Program-made: the position numbers and the translations under genes
NCBI GenBank assembly: GCA_016935435.1
Contig: JAFGQZ010000048.1
Span: 1-57,651 of the forward strand
Reading direction: 5' to 3'
DNA from: Bacteroidales bacterium
Lineage (GTDB): Bacteria; Bacteroidota; Bacteroidia; Bacteroidales; UBA10428
Length of the DNA: 57,651 nt
The notes under the pieces: generated by a model
The model's input: only the letters and a program-made list of their open reading frames with translations
Database searches by the model: none
Told to the model about the DNA's origin: nothing
Shown here: positions 9,564 through 18,756 of the stretch, piece by piece
How the letters are laid out: each line of letters opens with the position of its first letter
Position numbering within the stretch: position 1 is the first letter of the stretch

Positions 9564-10109
9564 TTGAAAGAGCGCATAATTTTAGGCATCGACCCCGGAA
9601 CAACCATTATGGGGTATGGCATTATCAAAGGGACAGGCAATAAACCAATGGCTGTTGATATGGGGGTTGTTAAAATGAAACGTTTAAACGATCCGTACCT
9701 TAAATTGCAGGAAATTTTTAAGGCAACCACACTGCTTATACACAAGTATTCGCCGGATGAACTGGCTATCGAAGCCCCTTTTTATGGTAAAAATGTTCAA
9801 TCGATGTTAAAGCTTGGCAGGGCACAGGGAGTTGCCATTGCTGCTGCATTACAGCACGATATTCCTATTTTTGAATATGCGCCCCGGAAAATCAAAATGG
9901 CCATTACCGGTCAGGGGGCAGCTTCGAAAGAGCAGGTTGCCGCCATATTAAAAAATATCCTTTCTTTTACCAGCGACATAAAAGACCTCGATGCTACCGA
10001 TGCCCTGGCCGCTGCCTTATGCCATTTCTACCAGAAAAGCACGTTTTCTGGCGATAATTACCGGGGATGGGGCGATTTCATCAAAAAAAACCCCGGGAAG
10101 ACTATCTGA
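9564..10109 (+). CDS. ruvC: Crossover junction endodeoxyribonuclease RuvC
   Basis: A 181-residue Holliday-junction resolvase that cuts four-way recombination intermediates together with RuvAB. The catalytic acidic residues are in place: Asp10 in GIDPGTTIMGYG, Glu70 in LAIEAPFYGKN, and Asp143 and Asp146 in DLDATDALAAALCH. The start appears to be TTG at 9564, because no ATG or GTG exists between the upstream terminator and the essential GIDPG motif. A -7-like box TATTTTTA sits 20 bases upstream, consistent with the short leaders elsewhere in this window. Flanking genes (UvrD-like helicase, topoisomerase IV) are also DNA-processing enzymes. The downstream neighbour is convergent. ruvA and ruvB are not in the window. 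Confidence 0.95.
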   Translation: MKERIILGIDPGTTIMGYGIIKGTGNKPMAVDMGVVKMKRLNDPYLKLQEIFKATTLLIHKYSPDELAIEAPFYGKNVQSMLKLGRAQGVAIAAALQHDIPIFEYAPRKIKMAITGQGAASKEQVAAILKNILSFTSDIKDLDATDALAAALCHFYQKSTFSGDNYRGWGDFIKKNPGKTI

Positions 10110-10145
10110 TTACTGACAGCAATTTCCTGTCTGTTCGAAAAGCCA

Positions 10146-12800
10146 CTATCCTAAGTTGAGCGACATTTGTTCGCCGGTATATCCACCCTTAGGTTCAAAG
10201 CCGCCAGCCTGTTCGTCGGCATCTTCTTCAACGGTGTTTTCAATTTCGGCAGTTTCGCGTGTTTTTGCTGGCTCCAGCTCTACAAGTTTGCCCACAGTAT
10301 AGTTCGAAAGCCGTTTTCCTTTTGCCCTGAACCCTTTTACTGCAATATACTCTTCGATGTCGATGGTTTCTGCGGGGCGGTCTTTATGTTTGCCTGTAAA
10401 TTCAACTTTGAACCTGGGAAAATCGGTGTGGGTTATATAAACCAGTTCACAATCTGAATCTTCGGAAAGATATGGCACCAGTTTTTCGATATGTTCGGCA
10501 TTAAACCTTTTGATATAGTGGTAATTCTGGCCTTTATCGAAATAAACAACGGTATAAACCAGCCCGTCATTGTATTTTTCTATGCGTACCAGCCCGTCTT
10601 CGAAATGGGTTGATAAATCGGGTTTATAAACACAATACGAGCCATCGGAATAAAAAGCAATAATGCGGTCTTTTGGCCGGAACTCGCCCAGGAGAAGGCC
10701 CCGCTTATCGGTGTTCAGGCGCTTAACATCTTCGTCGAACCAGATATTGAGCCCTCCGAGGGTTGACTCCCCGGCCTCTTTAAGTTCGATACGGTGTATG
10801 GCATATCGGGTAAGTATGTTCCCCATAGACGAACGCCCTTTTATGGCAAGCTGGCTGAAATCGTAGTCGAGGTGAAGGCTGCGAAGACGTGGCCGGGGCT
10901 TAAGGGTAACTTTAAGGATTTCGGCTTCGCCATTAGGGTTAACCGACAGGTGGAGTATTTTTGAGCCGGCTTCGCCTTTTGTGAGGTCGTACTCTTTGTC
11001 GCGCGTTAAACCAGTAATAGCACATCGCTTGGCCATAATAGCACCATTCAGCCCGTCGCGGTAAACAACATTGTAAATTGTACGGTTGTCGTTTCGTTTA
11101 AATACACCGGCGTATAAGATATCTTTTCCAACAAACGATTTTTCGTCAACTTTCGAAATAAGGAACTTTCCATCGCGGCGAATAACTATAATATCGTCGA
11201 TATCGGAACAGTCGCACACATATTCTTCTTTTTTCATTCCGGTACCGATAAAGCCTTCTTCGCGGTTGATATATAGTTTTTCGTTGGCAACAGCAACCTG
11301 TACTGCCTCAATATTATCGAAGCTCCGTATTTCAGTGCGGCGATCCTGTCCCTTGCCATATTTCTTTTTTATTTGCCTGTAATAATTAATTGTATATGGA
11401 ACAATATTGGCAAGGTTGTTTTTTACATCGTCCATTTCGCTTTCGAGCCCTTTTATAAATTCATCGGCTTTAAGTTCGTTGAATTTAAGTATGCGGCCCA
11501 TTTTTATCTCAAAAAGGGTGGCCAAATCGTCGAATGTTATGACGCGCCTGAAAAGCTTTTTAAAAGGTTCAAATGCACTGTCGAGGAATTTTAGGGCTTC
11601 GTCGCGGCTTTCTGCATTTTCGTAACCAGGCTTTTTATACATCCGTTCGCCGATAAAAATTTTCTCGAGCGACGATTTGTGCCATTCTTCAAATAACTCT
11701 TCGAGCCTAATTTGCAGCTCCATTTTAAGCAGCTCAAGCGTGTGGTTGGTGTTGTGCTTCAATATTTCAGAAACCCCCAGAAACCGCGGCTTATCGTATT
11801 CAATTACACAAGCATTGGGCGAAATTGGCACTTCGCAGTCGGTAAAGGCATACAGGGCGTCTATTGTAACATCGGGAGAAATGCCTGGTGCCAGGTGGAT
11901 AACGATTTCTACATTTCCGGCAGTGTTGTCGTCGATTTTACGGATTTTTATTTTCCCTTTTTCTGTAGCCTTTATTATCGATTCAATAATTGACGATGTT
12001 GTTTTCCCAAAGGGTATTTCTGTAATTGTAAGTGTTTTACTGTCGGTTTTAACAATTTTGGCCCTTACACGAATGGAACCGCCACGGAGCCCGTCGTTAT
12101 AGCGGCCAACATCGACCATTCCACCTGTTGGAAAGTCGGGAAAGATTTCGAAGCTTTTGCCTTCGAGGTGTGCTATAGATGCATCGATGAGTTCGTTAAA
12201 ATTGTGGGGGAGAATTTTCGAGGCAAGGCCAACTGCAATACCTTCGACCCCCTGGGCAAGCAGCAAAGGAAACTTTACGGGCAGTGCAACGGGCTCTTTG
12301 TTGCGCCCATCGTACGACGATTTCCAGGTAGTTGTTTTTGGGTTAAACACCACTTCCAGGGCAAATTTTGTAAGCCTGGCCTCGATGTAGCGGGGGGCTG
12401 CCGCACCGTCGCCGGTTAGAATATTCCCCCAGTTGCCCTGAGGATCGATTAAGAGTTCTTTTTGGCCAATTTGTACCATGGCGTCGCCGATAGAGGCATC
12501 GCCATGGGGGTGGAACTGCATGGTGTGGCCGATAATATTGGCTACTTTATTGTACCTGCCATCGTCGAGGCGGCGCATTGAGTGAAGTATGCGCCTCTGA
12601 ACAGGTTTCAACCCGTCATCTATATGCGGGACGGCCCGTTCCAGGATAACATACGAAGCATAATCGAGGAACCAGTCGCGGTACATCCCCGAAAGTTTGG
12701 TAACATGTGTCGGTTTTTGCGATTCCGACAATTCGGTTTCGGGTTGCTGTTCCCCTTTACCGTTCTGTTCGTCCAGAATATCTTTTTCGTCAAGGCCCAT
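10146..12800 (-). CDS. parC: DNA topoisomerase IV subunit A (gyrase A family)
   Basis: An 884-residue type IIA topoisomerase breakage-reunion subunit. The winged-helix region shows YVILERAVPHIDDGLKPVQRRIL and the quinolone-region motif FHPHGDASIGDAMVQ. The catalytic tyrosine is Tyr138 in APRYIEARL. Residues ~500-830 form the degenerate beta-pinwheel C-terminal domain, without an obvious GyrA box, favouring topoisomerase IV over gyrase. The acidic tail (EIENTVEEDADEQAGG) is typical of Bacteroidota homologues. It is 12 bases downstream of the ParE-like gene, forming a parE-parC operon. The protein pairs with that subunit to decatenate replicated chromosomes. Gyrase versus topoisomerase IV naming rests on operon pairing. 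Confidence 0.93.
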   Translation of the reverse strand: MGLDEKDILDEQNGKGEQQPETELSESQKPTHVTKLSGMYRDWFLDYASYVILERAVPHIDDGLKPVQRRILHSMRRLDDGRYNKVANIIGHTMQFHPHGDASIGDAMVQIGQKELLIDPQGNWGNILTGDGAAAPRYIEARLTKFALEVVFNPKTTTWKSSYDGRNKEPVALPVKFPLLLAQGVEGIAVGLASKILPHNFNELIDASIAHLEGKSFEIFPDFPTGGMVDVGRYNDGLRGGSIRVRAKIVKTDSKTLTITEIPFGKTTSSIIESIIKATEKGKIKIRKIDDNTAGNVEIVIHLAPGISPDVTIDALYAFTDCEVPISPNACVIEYDKPRFLGVSEILKHNTNHTLELLKMELQIRLEELFEEWHKSSLEKIFIGERMYKKPGYENAESRDEALKFLDSAFEPFKKLFRRVITFDDLATLFEIKMGRILKFNELKADEFIKGLESEMDDVKNNLANIVPYTINYYRQIKKKYGKGQDRRTEIRSFDNIEAVQVAVANEKLYINREEGFIGTGMKKEEYVCDCSDIDDIIVIRRDGKFLISKVDEKSFVGKDILYAGVFKRNDNRTIYNVVYRDGLNGAIMAKRCAITGLTRDKEYDLTKGEAGSKILHLSVNPNGEAEILKVTLKPRPRLRSLHLDYDFSQLAIKGRSSMGNILTRYAIHRIELKEAGESTLGGLNIWFDEDVKRLNTDKRGLLLGEFRPKDRIIAFYSDGSYCVYKPDLSTHFEDGLVRIEKYNDGLVYTVVYFDKGQNYHYIKRFNAEHIEKLVPYLSEDSDCELVYITHTDFPRFKVEFTGKHKDRPAETIDIEEYIAVKGFRAKGKRLSNYTVGKLVELEPAKTRETAEIENTVEEDADEQAGGFEPKGGYTGEQMSLNLG

Positions 12801-12812
12801 TTGTAATTGCTC

Positions 12813-14657
12813 TTAAATTGCTTCTACCAAATCTTCTTCAATACGCAGGTTGTCGATAATAAAATCTTGTCGTTCAGGGGTGTTTTTGCCCATGAAGAAA
12901 GGCAGGAGCTGGTTAATCAGGTCGTCTTTGTTAAGGGTAACCGGTTCAAGGCGCATGTCGGGGCCAATAAAGTTTTTAAACTCGTCGGGCGATATTTCGC
13001 CAAGGCCTTTAAAACGGGTAATTTCGGGGTTTGCGCCCAACTTGCCTATTGCATGGTATTTTTCCTCATCGCTGTAACAGTAAATGGTTTTTTGTTTGTT
13101 CCTTACCCTGAAAAGCGGGGTTTGTAAGATATAAACATGCCCGCGCCTCACAAGTTCGGGAAAGAACTGCAGGAAAAAAGTCAGCAGCAGCAGCCTTATA
13201 TGCATGCCATCGACATCGGCATCGGTTGCTATTACAACGTTATGGTACCGCAAGTCTTCAATGTCATCCTCAATATTAAGGGCAGCCTGTAAAAGGTTAA
13301 ATTCTTCGTTTTCGTAAACAATTTTTTTGGTAAGCCCGAAGCTGTTCAGTGGCTTACCTTTCAGGCTAAAAACAGCCTGGGTGTTTACATCGCGCGATTT
13401 GGTTATGGAGCCGCTTGCCGAGTCGCCCTCGGTGATAAATATGGTCGATTCGAGGCGGCGTTCTTCTTTCGAGTTCAGGTGCACCCGGCAGTCGCGCAGT
13501 TTTCGGTTGTGCAGGCTGACTTTTTTAGCCCTTTCACGTGCCAGTTTTTTAATGCCTGAAATAGCCTTTCGCTCTTTTTCGTTTTCCTGTATTTTTTTTA
13601 TTAAAATGTCGGCAGTTTCGGAATGTTTGTGAAGGTAATCGTCGAGCTGTTTTTTTATAAAATCGTTTATATATTTTGCTACTGATATCCCTTCGGGCCC
13701 CATATCCCTCGACCCCAGCTTTGTTTTAGTTTGCGACTCAAAAACAGGCTCTTCAATTTTTACGCTAACTGCTGCAATTATTGAAGTACGCACATCCGAA
13801 GGGTCGAAATCTTTTTTATAAAATTCCCTGATGGTTTTTACGTATGCCTCGCGGAAAGCCTGAAGGTGTGTGCCGCCCTGGGTAGTGTGCTGCCCGTTTA
13901 CAAAGGAGTATATGTCTTCGCCATATCCGGCGCCATGGGTAATGGCAACTTCAACATCGCCGTTTTTCAGGTGTATTATCGGGTACAGGCCCTCGGAGTC
14001 CATTTTTTCTTCCAGCAGGTCGAGCAGCCCGTTTTTCGAATGGTAGCTTACTCCGTTTAGATTAATAGTGAGTCCTGCATTAAGGTAGGTATAGTTTTTT
14101 ACCAGCGACTCAATATATTCGTGTATAAACCTGAAATTGCCAAAAAGGGCAAAATCGGGAGTAAAGTGCACAAAGGTGCCATTTTTTTCTGTTGTGGGCT
14201 GTTCGGGCTCGTCAGAAATAACATTCCCTTCAGAAAAAGTTAGCGATTTCATTTTGCCCTCGCGAAAAGCTTTAATCTCGAAGTGCGACGACAAAGCATT
14301 CACAGCCTTGATACCCACGCCGTTAAGCCCAACCGACTTTTTAAACACTTTCGAGTCGTATTTTGCGCCGGTATTCATTTTTGAAGCAACATCCTTTAGC
14401 TTTCCAAGTGGTATGCCACGGCCAAAATCGCGCACCGAAATTGCATTTTCGCCGATTTTTATTTCTATTGTTTTGCCAAAGCCCATCATAAACTCATCGA
14501 TACAATTATCGATAACTTCTTTGAGCAGGATATAAACCCCGTCGTCGCGCGAAGATCCATCGCCAAGCTTCCCGATATACATCCCCGGGCGACGTCGTAT
14601 ATGCTCTTTCCAATCGAGCGTACGTATAGAATCTTCAGAATAATTCGTTGCAGACAT
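12813..14657 (-). CDS. parE: DNA topoisomerase IV subunit B
   Basis: A 614-residue ATPase subunit of type IIA topoisomerase. GHKL ATPase motifs are visible: VIDNCIDEF (Bergerat N-box), [11 protein letters not shown], and [15 protein letters not shown]. The Toprim domain carries [12 protein letters not shown] and [18 protein letters not shown] Bacteroidota-type insertion is not obvious, and the length suits ParE (~630) more than GyrB (~650-800). I place the start at ATG 14657. The frame stays open to a TTG at 14678, but that TTG is part of the promoter -7 box TATCTTTG (14676-14683), so it cannot be the start of a transcript from that promoter. parC follows at once on the same strand. Confidence 0.94.
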   Translation of the reverse strand: MSATNYSEDSIRTLDWKEHIRRRPGMYIGKLGDGSSRDDGVYILLKEVIDNCIDEFMMGFGKTIEIKIGENAISVRDFGRGIPLGKLKDVASKMNTGAKYDSKVFKKSVGLNGVGIKAVNALSSHFEIKAFREGKMKSLTFSEGNVISDEPEQPTTEKNGTFVHFTPDFALFGNFRFIHEYIESLVKNYTYLNAGLTINLNGVSYHSKNGLLDLLEEKMDSEGLYPIIHLKNGDVEVAITHGAGYGEDIYSFVNGQHTTQGGTHLQAFREAYVKTIREFYKKDFDPSDVRTSIIAAVSVKIEEPVFESQTKTKLGSRDMGPEGISVAKYINDFIKKQLDDYLHKHSETADILIKKIQENEKERKAISGIKKLARERAKKVSLHNRKLRDCRVHLNSKEERRLESTIFITEGDSASGSITKSRDVNTQAVFSLKGKPLNSFGLTKKIVYENEEFNLLQAALNIEDDIEDLRYHNVVIATDADVDGMHIRLLLLTFFLQFFPELVRRGHVYILQTPLFRVRNKQKTIYCYSDEEKYHAIGKLGANPEITRFKGLGEISPDEFKNFIGPDMRLEPVTLNKDDLINQLLPFFMGKNTPERQDFIIDNLRIEEDLVEAI

Positions 14658-14675
14658 ACTTCTTGTAGTTTGCCA

Positions 14676-14683
14676 CAAAGATA
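14676..14683 (-). promoter_or_regulatory. -7 promoter box of the parE-parC operon
   Basis: On the minus strand these bases read TATCTTTG, an exact match to TAnnTTTG, 19 bases from the parE ATG. No convincing -33 TTG is seen at the usual distance. The same octamer precedes lysS and the gene at 38319. Confidence 0.55.
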
Positions 14684-14746
14684 TAATTTATGGCGGGGCT
14701 CATTAAATTTGTTTATCAACCCGAAATTAACAGCTACATTGTTCAT

Positions 14747-14777
14747 AAAAAAAGCAAGGACCCGAAAAGCCCTTGCT
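14747..14777 (-). terminator. Intrinsic terminator upstream of parE, with no coding gene before it
   Basis: Read on the minus strand, AGCAAGG (14777-14771), an 11-base loop and CCTTGCT (14759-14753) form a 7-bp perfect stem followed by seven T residues. There is no minus-strand protein gene between here and 14972, so it must end either a small RNA or an aborted leader transcript. Confidence 0.7.
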
Positions 14778-14816
14778 AAAAGGATGTCAATCAATCAATA
14801 ACTTAATTAAAGCTAT
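14747..14816 (-). ncRNA. Candidate ~70-nt small RNA between parE and the sensor kinase gene
   Basis: A minus-strand -7 box TAAATTTG at 14829-14822 (exact TAnnTTTG) lies about 70 bases before the terminator at 14777-14747. A possible -33 TTG at 14847-14845 has a short 15-base spacer. The predicted transcript has no ATG and no plausible small ORF. Its 5' part is AT-rich with repeated TTGATTGATTGA, and its 3' part is the terminator hairpin. It could be a stand-alone sRNA or a short leader. parE has its own -7 box further downstream, which makes a pure attenuator less likely. No expression evidence is available. Confidence 0.35.
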
Positions 14817-14971
14817 TTGCCCAAATTTAGTTTTTTTTTAATAGCAATAAAAAATATCGGCAGCAATAGTTGAGGTTGGCAACCTTAATTTTTTATGAAG
14901 GAAAAAATTATATATTTACACCGTCTATCTGTTTAACCAACACTTTCCACTGCTGACAATAAACACCTGAC

Positions 14972-17900
14972 ATGAAGGGACATTCTCACTTCCCGGTTAT
15001 TTTTACATTCATGTTTGTTTTTTTTCAAACATGTTTTTGTGAACTTTTCGCGCAATCGCCAAATTTGGTTTTCAGGCACCTGCACACCGAAGATGGCCTT
15101 TCGCAAAGCACTGTTCATGCCATAGTGCAGGACAGCTACGGATTTATGTGGTTTGGCACCGATAACGGGCTTAATAAATACGACGGAAAAAAATTTGTGG
15201 TATATCACCACGATGCGGACGAAGCGAAATCGCTGTCGTCAAATTTTATTGTTGAAATTTTTGAAGACAGTCATGGCTGTTTATGGGTAGGCAATGGCTA
15301 CAACGGTCTTGACCTTTTCAACCGCGAAACCGAAGAGTTTATACATTTCAGGAACGATCCGTCAAAAGAAGGAAGCATAAGCAACAACAATATCAGGGTT
15401 ATTTACGAAGATAAAAACAAAAACCTCTGGATTGGGACCTCGGGTGGAGGGTTAAACCGTTACAACAGGAATACCAATTCATTCGAACACATTTTGCACG
15501 AAAAGGATAAAAGTAACAGCATAGGGAGCAACTATATATCTTCGATTTGTGAAGATTCAAAGGCAAACCTGTGGTTTGGTTCAACCGAAGGAATACTTAT
15601 AAAGTTTAACCCAATTGACAGTACTTATACCAACATACCGCTTTACGGCAACTATAAAGCCGATCTTTTTAACACAACTTTTTGTAACCTGTATATCGAC
15701 TCCGACGATAACGTTTGGTTCGGAACCGAAATAGGTATCTTTATTTACAACCAGGCTACCGGGGAAATTGAGCACCTAAAATACAACAACACCAATAAAG
15801 GCCCTAATGTTAATGCAATATCGTCGGTATTAGAGTTTGAAAAAGGAATATTTTTTATTGCCACCGATCACGGGGGCTTAAACATTTATAACAAAAAAAC
15901 CGGCATTTTTACCTACCACCTTAACAAACGTTACGACGAAACAACAATAAGCAACAATCAGTTGTACGATATTTATCGCTCGCACAACGGGGTTATCTGG
16001 ATTGGCAGTTTTCATGGAGGCATTAATATTTACGATAAAAACGCCATTAAATTTCAGCAGTATAAATACCTGTTAACAGGCGACGATGCCCTGAACTGCT
16101 GTAATTCGGTGCTTTCTATAGCTGAAGATAAAGACAAAAATATATGGATTGGGTATGACGGGCAGGGAATGGACATTTACAACCCGGCAACAGGCAAAGT
16201 CAGGCACCTATACAATGAGCCCGATAACCCTAATACAATTGCGGCCAACTGTATTACTGAAATATACCGCGATAAATTTAACAATATGTGGATTGGTACC
16301 TATCTCGAGGGGCTGTCGGTTTTTAATCCTGAAAACGGCAGGTACAGGCATTTTAAACACGATGCCGAAAACCCTTGGGGCATTGGGGGGAACAATATAT
16401 GGACCATTACCGAGAGCAGCGATGGCAATATCTGGATTGGCACCATTGGCAACGGTGCCGACCGTTATAACCCGTCAACCAACATTTTCGAACATTTCAC
16501 CAATTCAACTTCCGATAAAACCAGCCTTAGCAATAACGACGTTTTTAAGATTTTCGAGGACAAAGAAGGAAATATCTGGATAGGAACACGAAATGGGCTT
16601 AACCTCTTAAAAACGAATGAAAAGTCTTTTATCAGGTTTATTTCCGGTGATCCTAATGGCTCAAATATTTTTGGTGCCTGGGTTTACGATATTTTTCAGG
16701 ATAGCAATGGTAATATATGGGTAGGGACCGATTTGGCCCTAAACCTTTACCTGCCCGAAAAAAACAGTTTTGTCCATTTTTCCGAAGCCGATGGTTTAAA
16801 CGGCAACTCGGTTTTATGTATCATGGAAGACAACAACAACTACCTTTGGCTTTCAACCAATAAGGGGCTTACAAGGTTCAGCTTTTCCGACAGCACCTTC
16901 AAAAATTACGATATTGTTGACGGGTTGCAGGGTAACGAATTTAACTATACTTCTTCTTTGAGGGCCAGCGATGGGAAATTGTATTTCGGCGGGAAAAACG
17001 GGTTTAATGTGTTTCACCCCGACAGCGTAAACCATAACCAACATGTGCCCCCGGTTTATTTTACCGGGCTGAGCATACTTAACACCCCGGTTTCTCCCGG
17101 GGCAGGCAATATAATTGACAAGCATATAAACTTTGCAAAGGAAGTTGGGCTGAACTACCGGCAGAATGTTGTTACCTTTGAGTTTGCAGCACTGAACTTC
17201 ACAAATCCCCAAAAAAACCAATACGCCTATAAACTTGAAGGTTTCGACAAAAAATGGAACTATGTAGGAAACCGTAACGAAGTTACCTACACGAACCTTA
17301 ACCCGGGGATATATACTTTCAGGGTTATAGCCTCGAACAACGATGGTGTATGGAACCGCGAGGGGGCATCGATAAAAATTACAATACACCCGCCATATTG
17401 GAAGGCCAGGTGGTTTACTGCCCTTGTACTTGCAGTAATTGCTTTGATGGTTTACCTTTTTATCAGGGGAAGGGAAAAACGTCTTTTGCGCGACAAAAAA
17501 ATATTACAGGAGAAAGTAGCAGAACGTACCGTGCAGATTGAATCGCAAAAAGAAGAGCTGGAAAACCACCGCAACCATCTCGAGCAATTAATAGAACTGC
17601 GCACCGAAGAACTGCGCAAAGCTAAAGAAAAGGCCGAAGAGTCAGACAGGCTTAAATCGGCGTTTTTGGCCAACATGAGCCACGAAATACGCACTCCAAT
17701 GAATGCTATTGTTGGTTTTTCAAACCTGCTTAACGAAGCCGACATTACCGAAAAGGAAAAGCGCGAGTTCATCGATATGATTAATTCCCATTCCGACTCG
17801 CTGCTTGTGCTCATCGAAGATATCCTCGACCTTTCGCTCATAGAAGCCAACCAGATAACCATTCGTAAAAAAGCTTTCGAACTTAACGATTTCATCAATA

Positions 17901-18748
17901 AAATATACGCATCGTTTCTGGTAAGCAATAAAAACAGCAACATAAAGCTGGCGCTGAAAAACAGCCTTGAAGAAAAAAACTTAAGGTTAAACACCGATCA
18001 GTACAGGGTAAAACAAATATTAACAAACCTGTTAAACAATGCACTTAAATATACTACCGAAGGATATGTTGAGCTGGGGTGCATTTCGGAAGACGAAAAC
18101 CTTATTTTTTATGTAAAAGATACCGGGGTTGGGATTTCGGAAGAAGACGCAGCAATTATTTTCGATCGCTTCAGAAAACTCGAAAAAAATTATGCTACAG
18201 CATACAGGGGCGCCGGCCTCGGCCTCGCAATTTCGAAACGTTTGTCTGAACTTTTGGGCGGCAGCATCACAGTGTCGTCGGAGCAGGGCCACGGAAGTGT
18301 GTTTTACTTAACTTTTCCGGTTGAGGGAATATGTACCAGCGAAGAAATAAAAAAAGATATGGCAATTGATAAAATCGGGCTCGACTGGGAGAAAAAAAGG
18401 ATACTTATTGTTGAGGACGAGGAAGCAAATTTCCTTTATTTGCAGAAATTGCTAAGGAAAACCCAGGCAAAGGTTGAATGGGCAAAAAATGGCCATGAGG
18501 CAGTCAGTATTTTCAAAGACAAAAACGGATTCGATTTAATTTTAATGGATATTAAAATGCCCGTAATGAACGGCTACGAGGCCGCACGAATAATTAAAAA
18601 CAACAAGCCGGCACAGGTAATTATTGCCCAAACCGCCTATGCGAGGCCCGAAGACGAATACGAAATCCGCAGGGCCGGGTTTAACGATTATTTATCGAAA
18701 CCTATTAGTTCCGGCATGCTGTTCTCGGTACTTGAAAAATATTTCTAA
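14972..18748 (+). CDS. Hybrid two-component sensor: periplasmic beta-propeller, histidine kinase and receiver
   Basis: A 1258-residue inner-membrane signalling protein. Residues 1-28 are a signal peptide. Residues ~32-690 contain about a dozen two-component-regulator propeller repeats, each with a IWIGT.GGLN.YN-type blade, and would form periplasmic propellers. Residues ~735-800 are the Y_Y_Y domain. A transmembrane helix spans ~814-834, and a coiled coil ~840-895 leads to HisKA (MSHEIRTPMNAI; phospho-acceptor His904). HATPase_c follows, with N box NLLNNALKYT (from Asn1019), DTGVGI and GAGLGLAIS. The receiver covers ~1145-1258 with Asp1193 (LILMDIKMP). Hybrid regulators of polysaccharide use in Bacteroidota share this layout but end in an AraC-type DNA-binding domain. 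This one stops after the receiver, so output must pass through another protein. No partner regulator is adjacent. Confidence 0.93.
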   Translation: MKGHSHFPVIFTFMFVFFQTCFCELFAQSPNLVFRHLHTEDGLSQSTVHAIVQDSYGFMWFGTDNGLNKYDGKKFVVYHHDADEAKSLSSNFIVEIFEDSHGCLWVGNGYNGLDLFNRETEEFIHFRNDPSKEGSISNNNIRVIYEDKNKNLWIGTSGGGLNRYNRNTNSFEHILHEKDKSNSIGSNYISSICEDSKANLWFGSTEGILIKFNPIDSTYTNIPLYGNYKADLFNTTFCNLYIDSDDNVWFGTEIGIFIYNQATGEIEHLKYNNTNKGPNVNAISSVLEFEKGIFFIATDHGGLNIYNKKTGIFTYHLNKRYDETTISNNQLYDIYRSHNGVIWIGSFHGGINIYDKNAIKFQQYKYLLTGDDALNCCNSVLSIAEDKDKNIWIGYDGQGMDIYNPATGKVRHLYNEPDNPNTIAANCITEIYRDKFNNMWIGTYLEGLSVFNPENGRYRHFKHDAENPWGIGGNNIWTITESSDGNIWIGTIGNGADRYNPSTNIFEHFTNSTSDKTSLSNNDVFKIFEDKEGNIWIGTRNGLNLLKTNEKSFIRFISGDPNGSNIFGAWVYDIFQDSNGNIWVGTDLALNLYLPEKNSFVHFSEADGLNGNSVLCIMEDNNNYLWLSTNKGLTRFSFSDSTFKNYDIVDGLQGNEFNYTSSLRASDGKLYFGGKNGFNVFHPDSVNHNQHVPPVYFTGLSILNTPVSPGAGNIIDKHINFAKEVGLNYRQNVVTFEFAALNFTNPQKNQYAYKLEGFDKKWNYVGNRNEVTYTNLNPGIYTFRVIASNNDGVWNREGASIKITIHPPYWKARWFTALVLAVIALMVYLFIRGREKRLLRDKKILQEKVAERTVQIESQKEELENHRNHLEQLIELRTEELRKAKEKAEESDRLKSAFLANMSHEIRTPMNAIVGFSNLLNEADITEKEKREFIDMINSHSDSLLVLIEDILDLSLIEANQITIRKKAFELNDFINKIYASFLVSNKNSNIKLALKNSLEEKNLRLNTDQYRVKQILTNLLNNALKYTTEGYVELGCISEDENLIFYVKDTGVGISEEDAAIIFDRFRKLEKNYATAYRGAGLGLAISKRLSELLGGSITVSSEQGHGSVFYLTFPVEGICTSEEIKKDMAIDKIGLDWEKKRILIVEDEEANFLYLQKLLRKTQAKVEWAKNGHEAVSIFKDKNGFDLILMDIKMPVMNGYEAARIIKNNKPAQVIIAQTAYARPEDEYEIRRAGFNDYLSKPISSGMLFSVLEKYF

Positions 18749-18756
18749 CCTTTATC

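Larger units (their letters stand above)
14658..14971. other. 314-bp intergenic region between divergent parE and the sensor kinase gene
   Basis: The region holds the parE -7 box, the terminator and the candidate small RNA listed separately. A small hairpin, AGGTT-GGC-AACCT at 14874-14886, is followed by TAATTTTTT on the plus strand. A near-consensus plus-strand -7 box TATATTTA lies at 14911-14918, 54 bases before the kinase ATG. No protein-coding ORF is credible here. Confidence 0.5.
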
